DNA from: Bacillota bacterium
GTDB lineage: Bacteria > Bacillota > Clostridia > Christensenellales > JAEXRW01
NCBI GenBank assembly: GCA_023454175.1
Contig: JAEXRW010000010.1
Coordinates: 292,941 to 356,940 of the forward strand
Length of the DNA stretch: 64,000 nucleotides
Reading direction: 5' to 3'
Below the pieces are notes generated by a model. The model had not been told where the DNA came from, ran no database searches, and was given only the letters and a program-made list of their open reading frames with translations. Each line of letters starts with the position of its first letter. Positions within the stretch are counted from its first letter, which is position 1. Positions 59,975 to 64,000 of the stretch are shown piece by piece. The translations under genes and the position numbers were made by a program.

Positions 59975-60122
59975 AAAAAGTGGCAAAAAGTGGATGAACC
60001 ACTTTCGGCCACTTTTTTGATTTTACCATGCAAAAGAGTGTTCACCACAAACCTGCATGAGAGGTGTCATCCTGCTCCAGGGCGCGTCGCGTGTACACGC
60101 CGTCAGAAATGACGGCTTTTAT
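59975..60122. repeat. R4 intergenic repeat, copy 2, with nested hairpin
   Basis: The left end is a nested hairpin (AAAAAAGTGGC / GCCACTTTTTT enclosing AAAGTGG / CCACTTT) with T-rich tail, likely also a terminator for the GNAT gene. The right part, from GAGTGTTCACCACAAACC to CGCCGTCAGAAATGACGG, aligns with copy 1 at 37829. Confidence 0.7.
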
Positions 60123-60304
60123 TTGCGATCGCATATTTAGCCAATTGCTGTTTTTCACTCAAGTTTCTTTGATAGCCTGGACGATGCATATGCACCGTTG
60201 TTTTGGTTTGAGACGGGTATTGCACACTTAAATACAACACACGGAACACATATGATTACGGGACAACGTATATTGATTTAGCAATAATCGGGGGGGATCA
60301 AAGA

Positions 60305-61330
60305 ATGCTTTCACGAGGTGAATACGTATCCCTTACATTGGACCTGAATCTCTTTTTCCTGCGGATCATGAAGGAACATTCACTGTTTCTCGCACTGGGA
60401 TTCACGCCAAGGGACAAACGGTATACCGATGAAGCAAATATGTTCCGGATGAACATCGAGCGGCTGCTGGCCGAGGCGGTGAATCTGGCCGAGGGGGCGG
60501 TGAGCAGGGAAGCGGCGAATTCAGGGGAATTTGTGACGCAATACACGCCCGAGGCCGAGCGGCTGACCCAATTCTATACGAGCGTGCCTATAGACTCCCG
60601 CATCACACAAAAGGAGGCTCAGCTCGGATCGGGGATGAGACCTGCGCCTTCATCCATGCTGGAACAGCGGGTGGATAACCTCAACCGCAGGGCGCTGGAC
60701 ATGGTATCCAGGCTGGCTGAATTCAAGCAAAGGATCCTGAGCAACGTGCTTGGCTGCGGGATGTTCACAGGCAACTACCCGCTGCTCATCGACCATATCC
60801 TTCGCGAGGCACGTTTCTACATGAGAATGCTGGAAATGCTGCTATCCCGGGAAGACATCCTGGAACCCCAGGAACTCATCAGCCAGGAAGCATTCTGGAA
60901 CAGGATCATGGCCGAGCACGCCAAATTCATCGCCGGATTGCTCGACCCGAGCGAAGAGACCCTGATCGACACCGCACGTATGTTTGGCAAGGAATTTGAT
61001 ACGCTAACGGCTGAAGCGGCTGCGGCAGCTAGAACGAACATTCCAGAGCCCAAGGTGACACAGGACAGCATGAATGCCACAGGAAGAATACGCGACTTCA
61101 AGGCTGCAGGGACTGAGGGACTCATCGCATGCAAGATCAAGTCCATCATCGTACCGCTGCTGGCCGACCACACCCTGCGCGAAGCCAACCATTACCTGCG
61201 GATACTGGGCATGGCGAGACCGCAACCCATGCAGGGGATGCCGCCAAAGGGATACGACGCCTATGGACAGGACAGCGGCTACCGGGGATACCCGTGGGAA
61301 AACCCGCCGTCAAGGCCGCCGATGTATTAA
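60305..61330 (+). CDS. DUF2935-domain protein
   Basis: A 341-residue protein with two DUF2935 modules, each a helical bundle: the first from about residue 8 (LDLNLFFLRIMKEHSLFLALG), the second from about residue 160 (DHILREARFYMRMLEML...FWNRIMAEHAKFIAGLLDPSE). The E-H pairs suggest a ferritin-like di-metal fold. Members are common in spore-forming Firmicutes; their function is not established. The C-terminus is a short Pro/Tyr/Gly-rich tail. No signal peptide is seen. The ribosome binding site GGGGGGAT precedes the ATG. A terminator follows. Confidence 0.87.
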   Translation: MLSRGEYVSLTLDLNLFFLRIMKEHSLFLALGFTPRDKRYTDEANMFRMNIERLLAEAVNLAEGAVSREAANSGEFVTQYTPEAERLTQFYTSVPIDSRITQKEAQLGSGMRPAPSSMLEQRVDNLNRRALDMVSRLAEFKQRILSNVLGCGMFTGNYPLLIDHILREARFYMRMLEMLLSREDILEPQELISQEAFWNRIMAEHAKFIAGLLDPSEETLIDTARMFGKEFDTLTAEAAAAARTNIPEPKVTQDSMNATGRIRDFKAAGTEGLIACKIKSIIVPLLADHTLREANHYLRILGMARPQPMQGMPPKGYDAYGQDSGYRGYPWENPPSRPPMY

Positions 61331-61357
61331 ACAGAATTACACGATCAAAGAAGTAAC

Positions 61358-61395
61358 AAAGAGAGCGTGTTTCCAATGCGACGCCCTCTTTCTTT
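61358..61395 (+). terminator. Terminator after the DUF2935 gene
   Basis: AAAGAG / CTCTTT outer and GCGT / ACGC inner stem with a T-rich tail. Confidence 0.7.
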
Positions 61396-61505
61396 ATGAT
61401 CCATGTGAATTACCTGCTATTGTAACACATGTTACAAGTATCCATCAGATTTGGTATAATATAAGCTGCCACTGAACGCTCATGAAGAAGCAAGGGGTTG
61501 ATACG

Positions 61506-62033
61506 GTGAAAAGAGTCATGAAGGCGATAATCATTATCCTCCTTGCCTGCGTGCTGGCCGGGTGCACACTATTTTATTCGGACATCAAAGGCCATATGTC
61601 CGGGTATGAGAACGATGGGCATCCCACCGACTATACGGTCAGCAGAATCCTGGACCATGAATACGAGGATTTCAACATGAGCCACGAGACGGCTTTGGAC
61701 ATTCAGAAGAATCCTTCGAAGTACACTGAATACTGGATAGGAGTCTATATCCATAACCTGTCACCCGGTAAAATCCATGGAGTGGAAGGAGACCTGGCAG
61801 CAGACTATGACAACCTATGGTTTGACAGGACTTCTTTCTATGAATGGACACTGGACATGGAAGCAAACGCAGCAGTAAAGGATAAGAAAATCCGCTTCCT
61901 GGTGAAGACCGAAGGCATGAGCGAGCAGGATATTGACCGGCTGATCAGAAACATCCAATTGAAGATCAGCTGGGATACCTATCGGTTCCCGGTTGCCAGG
62001 GGCGGATCAAAAACCATATCCTATGAACATTGA
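61506..62033 (+). CDS. Lipoprotein, paralog of 58715 gene
   Basis: A 175-residue lipoprotein. The signal peptide ends in the lipobox VLAGC near residue 19. The mature part shares its plan with the protein at 58715: a short YxxxHxTDYT segment, then FNMSHETALDI, WIGVYIHN, and FLVKTEGMSEQDIDRLIRNIQLKISW. The start is GTG 61506 with AAGGGG 8 bases upstream. The family is unnamed to me. The two copies flank the GNAT and DUF2935 genes. Confidence 0.7.
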   Translation: MKRVMKAIIIILLACVLAGCTLFYSDIKGHMSGYENDGHPTDYTVSRILDHEYEDFNMSHETALDIQKNPSKYTEYWIGVYIHNLSPGKIHGVEGDLAADYDNLWFDRTSFYEWTLDMEANAAVKDKKIRFLVKTEGMSEQDIDRLIRNIQLKISWDTYRFPVARGGSKTISYEH

Positions 62034-62179
62034 GTGATATTCTATCGATACCGACAAAGAGGGTGTGCTACGAGCGACACCCTCATTTTAAAGTGAAAAG
62101 TGGCTTGCACCACTTCTCACTTTTCCCGGACCCGCTGCGAGCCGACCGTCTTCATGCCGTGACACGTATTCCCCACTCC

Positions 62180-63469
62180 TCAAGGAACCACCTTTTCGAT
62201 ATTGAACATGTCACTGAGCACGAGCCAGTTCTGCGGGAATGGGACGCCGAGGACCCAGTAGCTGACGCCGCGAAGGCCGTACCTATTCACCAGGAGCAGC
62301 TTGGCGCGGACGCTTCGTGCGTCCTCAAACCATACCACATGCTGCTGCCCGCCTTCCCCCGTGTAATTAAAAAACGGGGACTGGGTCTTGGCATCAAACT
62401 CTATCTGCGCGCCATAACGCGCGGCGATGGCTACCGCTTCCACGGGGCTGACGCGCCTGGCCCAGGGACCGCGGGGCATATAGGGGAGCTGCCAGTCATA
62501 GCCATAGAGAGGCATACCCATCATGACCTTATTTGCAGGCATGACAGAGACGGCATAGCGGACCACGGCCTCCACCTGGTCCACGGGCGCAACGGCATAG
62601 GGCGGACCGCCCGACCAGCCCCATTCGTACGTCATGAGGATGACGAAGTCCACGATCTGGCCCACAGCCGGGTAATCATGCGCGCCGTGCCACGCGCCTT
62701 CGGCATAGCCCGAGGTCTTGGGGGCCAGGCATACGGCAGTGGGGAAGCCCTGGGGGCGGAGTGCGGCGACCACCTTGCGCAGGAAGGCATTGTACGCCTC
62801 CCTGTTCTGCGGGGAGATGCGCTCAAAGTCGATATTCAGGCCGTAATACCCCTTGGTGCGCATATTCTGCAGGACATTTTGAATGAGGGTGTTCTGGGCG
62901 GCGTCATCATTTAACAGGGAATCCACCAGCGGGGTACTGAAATTACCATCCTGAAAATTTGTAATCACCATAAGGGGCGCGACGCGGAAACGGCGGCCGG
63001 CATTCAGCATGGGCTGGTCCACGATGGGGGCGAAGGTACCATCGGCGCTCACCTGGTAGCTGAAGGGGGCGATATACGTCAGGTACTGCCCGACTTCATT
63101 GACAATGCGCGTCTCCACCTCGGGGGTGCTGGGCTCGAGGTAGCCATTCACCTCGATGGTGCCATAATTCTGCGAGACCTCGGGGATGCGGATGACCATG
63201 CCGGGAGTGAGCTGGTCGGCATTTTGCAGAGCATTCAGGCGGATGATGGCGTCCACAGAGACGTTATTCCTCCGGGCGATGGTATAGAGCGTATCCCCGG
63301 GGCGGACGGTATATGGCTTTTCCTGCGAGGGGATGACAAGGACCTGGCCGGGGACGAGGAAGGGGAGGGAGCCGAGTCCATTGGCGGCGACGATACGGTC
63401 GACAGGGACGCCATAGCGCGTGGAAATACTGTATAGCGAGTCCCCCGAGCGGACGACATGTGTGGTCAT
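62180..63469 (-). CDS. LysM-GH18 protein (SleL/YaaH type)
   Basis: A 429-residue protein. Two LysM domains lie at residues 3-47 and 52-96, and a glycoside hydrolase family 18 domain covers residues 105-425. The catalytic motif is LNIDFE with E216 as the acid. The closest known group is SleL/YaaH/YdhD, which act on spore cortex peptidoglycan during germination. There is no signal peptide, as in those spore-located enzymes. GGGGG lies about 10 bases before the ATG. It adds to the spore theme of the window. Confidence 0.92.
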   Translation of the reverse strand: MTTHVVRSGDSLYSISTRYGVPVDRIVAANGLGSLPFLVPGQVLVIPSQEKPYTVRPGDTLYTIARRNNVSVDAIIRLNALQNADQLTPGMVIRIPEVSQNYGTIEVNGYLEPSTPEVETRIVNEVGQYLTYIAPFSYQVSADGTFAPIVDQPMLNAGRRFRVAPLMVITNFQDGNFSTPLVDSLLNDDAAQNTLIQNVLQNMRTKGYYGLNIDFERISPQNREAYNAFLRKVVAALRPQGFPTAVCLAPKTSGYAEGAWHGAHDYPAVGQIVDFVILMTYEWGWSGGPPYAVAPVDQVEAVVRYAVSVMPANKVMMGMPLYGYDWQLPYMPRGPWARRVSPVEAVAIAARYGAQIEFDAKTQSPFFNYTGEGGQQHVVWFEDARSVRAKLLLVNRYGLRGVSYWVLGVPFPQNWLVLSDMFNIEKVVP

Positions 63470-63526
63470 GACAAAATACCCCCAAACTCCAATACTGTTA
63501 CCAGTATATTCAGACGGAGGAAGGAG

Positions 63527-63772
63527 GTTAATTAATTGAAAATTGACAATTGAGAATTGACAATTGCGGTATCCCTGCGGGATGATTCAATGTCCTTCGG
63601 GGGTAACAGTGGTGGGAAAACTTGCAAGGTGATCTGTTGAGAGTCGACAACTGGGGGATGCCGCTGAGACCCTGCAAGGCACATGCAACCCTACGGAAAG
63701 CCGGTGATAAAGGCGCCATGCGCAGGCCCTGCGGGGGAGTGAATTGACAATTGACAATTGAGAATTGCACAT
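63527..63772. repeat. R2 mosaic intergenic repeat next to an IS30 element
   Basis: AATTGAAAATTGACAATTGAG units, CCCTGCGGG and CCTTCGGGGG, GTTGAGAGTCGACAACTG, then AATTGACAATTGACAATTGAG up to the transposase stop. Confidence 0.7.
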
Positions 63773-64000
63773 TTACATTTCAAGTGCAACACCCCTGCCA
63801 ATATTTTTAAGAAATACTTCTGCAGGAGTCAGCCAGCCAAGTCGCTTTCGTGGGCGGTTATTGAGTAACCTTGCCACATGATCTAAATCCTCGTCGGTAA
63901 TGGGAGCAAAGGATGTCTTCTTGGGGAAAAACTGCCGTAGCAGGCCATTTGTATTTTCGCTTGTGCCTCGTTGCCAGGGAGAATACGGATCACAAAAGTA
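63773..64000 (-). CDS. IS30-family transposase, C-terminal part (cut by the window edge)
   Basis: The last 75 residues of an IS30-type transposase are visible; the gene continues beyond the right end of the window. The sequence has FCDPYSPWQRGTSENTNGLLRQ, FFPKKTSF, DHVARLLNNRPRKRLGW and TPAEVFL, the conserved end of the rve-type DDE catalytic domain (the E in the SENTNG segment is the last catalytic residue). The stop lies against an R2 repeat, so the element inserted into or beside repeat DNA. Confidence 0.93.
   Translation of the reverse strand, partial: YFCDPYSPWQRGTSENTNGLLRQFFPKKTSFAPITDEDLDHVARLLNNRPRKRLGWLTPAEVFLKNIGRGVALEM

Noticed and set aside
62030..62914. Plus-strand frame of 294 codons
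   Set aside because: Antisense to the clear LysM-GH18 gene.
1..64000. tRNA, rRNA and CRISPR arrays
   Set aside because: Looked for by eye in the intergenic regions; none recognised.

Overview
The window reads as chromosome of a spore-forming, anaerobic, Clostridia-type Firmicute. Evidence: strong GGAGG-type ribosome binding sites, frequent TTG/GTG starts, a cotJABC spore-coat operon, a LysM-GH18 spore-lysin-like protein, a DUF2935 protein, Gram-positive lipoproteins and NlpC/P60 wall hydrolases, and an anaerobe-style flavoredoxin-rubredoxin plus ferritin pair. Base composition is clearly GC-rich, except for one sharply AT-rich gene near 44.1-45.5 kb. I cannot name the species. No tRNA, rRNA or CRISPR array was seen.

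Layout. 0.4-7.3 kb: small zinc-ribbon protein, SGNH hydrolase, orphan sugar-binding lipoprotein, membrane protein, flavin reductase-rubredoxin, ferritin, two DUF4870 membrane paralogs, YmaF. 7.5-18.5 kb: ASCH protein, large wall-anchored 5'-nucleotidase, a minus-strand Dabb-GNAT-lgt block, M15 peptidase, YgjP-like metallopeptidase, AEC transporter, DUF5071, and a GDT1-family Mn exporter under a complete yybP-ykoY riboswitch. 18.5-20.2 kb: a MITE-like element and a holin-endolysin pair. 20.5-27.3 kb: glycerate kinase, VOC protein, cotJABC, two jelly-roll (BclA-C-like) membrane proteins, a small ferritin-like protein and two tandem Cys-rich lipoproteins that arose by duplication. 27.4-43 kb: DUF2148, HEAT protein, saccharopine-dehydrogenase family, polysaccharide deacetylase, NlpC/P60 protein with four peptidoglycan-binding repeats, a frameshifted lipoprotein, alkaline phosphatase, creatininase family, alanine dehydrogenase, cyclase family, and a HicA-like toxin with its antitoxin. 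43-64 kb: YkuE-like phosphoesterase, the AT-rich acquired gene, carbonic-anhydrase-like protein, HD protein, methyltransferase, a second NlpC/P60 protein, a secreted subtilisin behind a c-di-GMP-I riboswitch, lipoproteins, DUF1295, acyltransferase, thioredoxin, DUF2935, LysM-GH18, and the 3' end of an IS30 transposase at the right edge.

How it fits together. The genes are mostly monocistronic housekeeping and envelope functions separated by structured intergenic DNA. The main themes are cell-wall and spore-surface remodelling, oxygen, iron and manganese handling, and phosphate or nucleotide scavenging outside the cell. Two riboswitches link c-di-GMP to a secreted protease and Mn to a transporter. 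At least four intergenic repeat families (called R1-R4 here) and one MITE-like element fill the spaces. Several preserve hairpins by compensatory changes, so they are folded elements and not random AT-rich filler.
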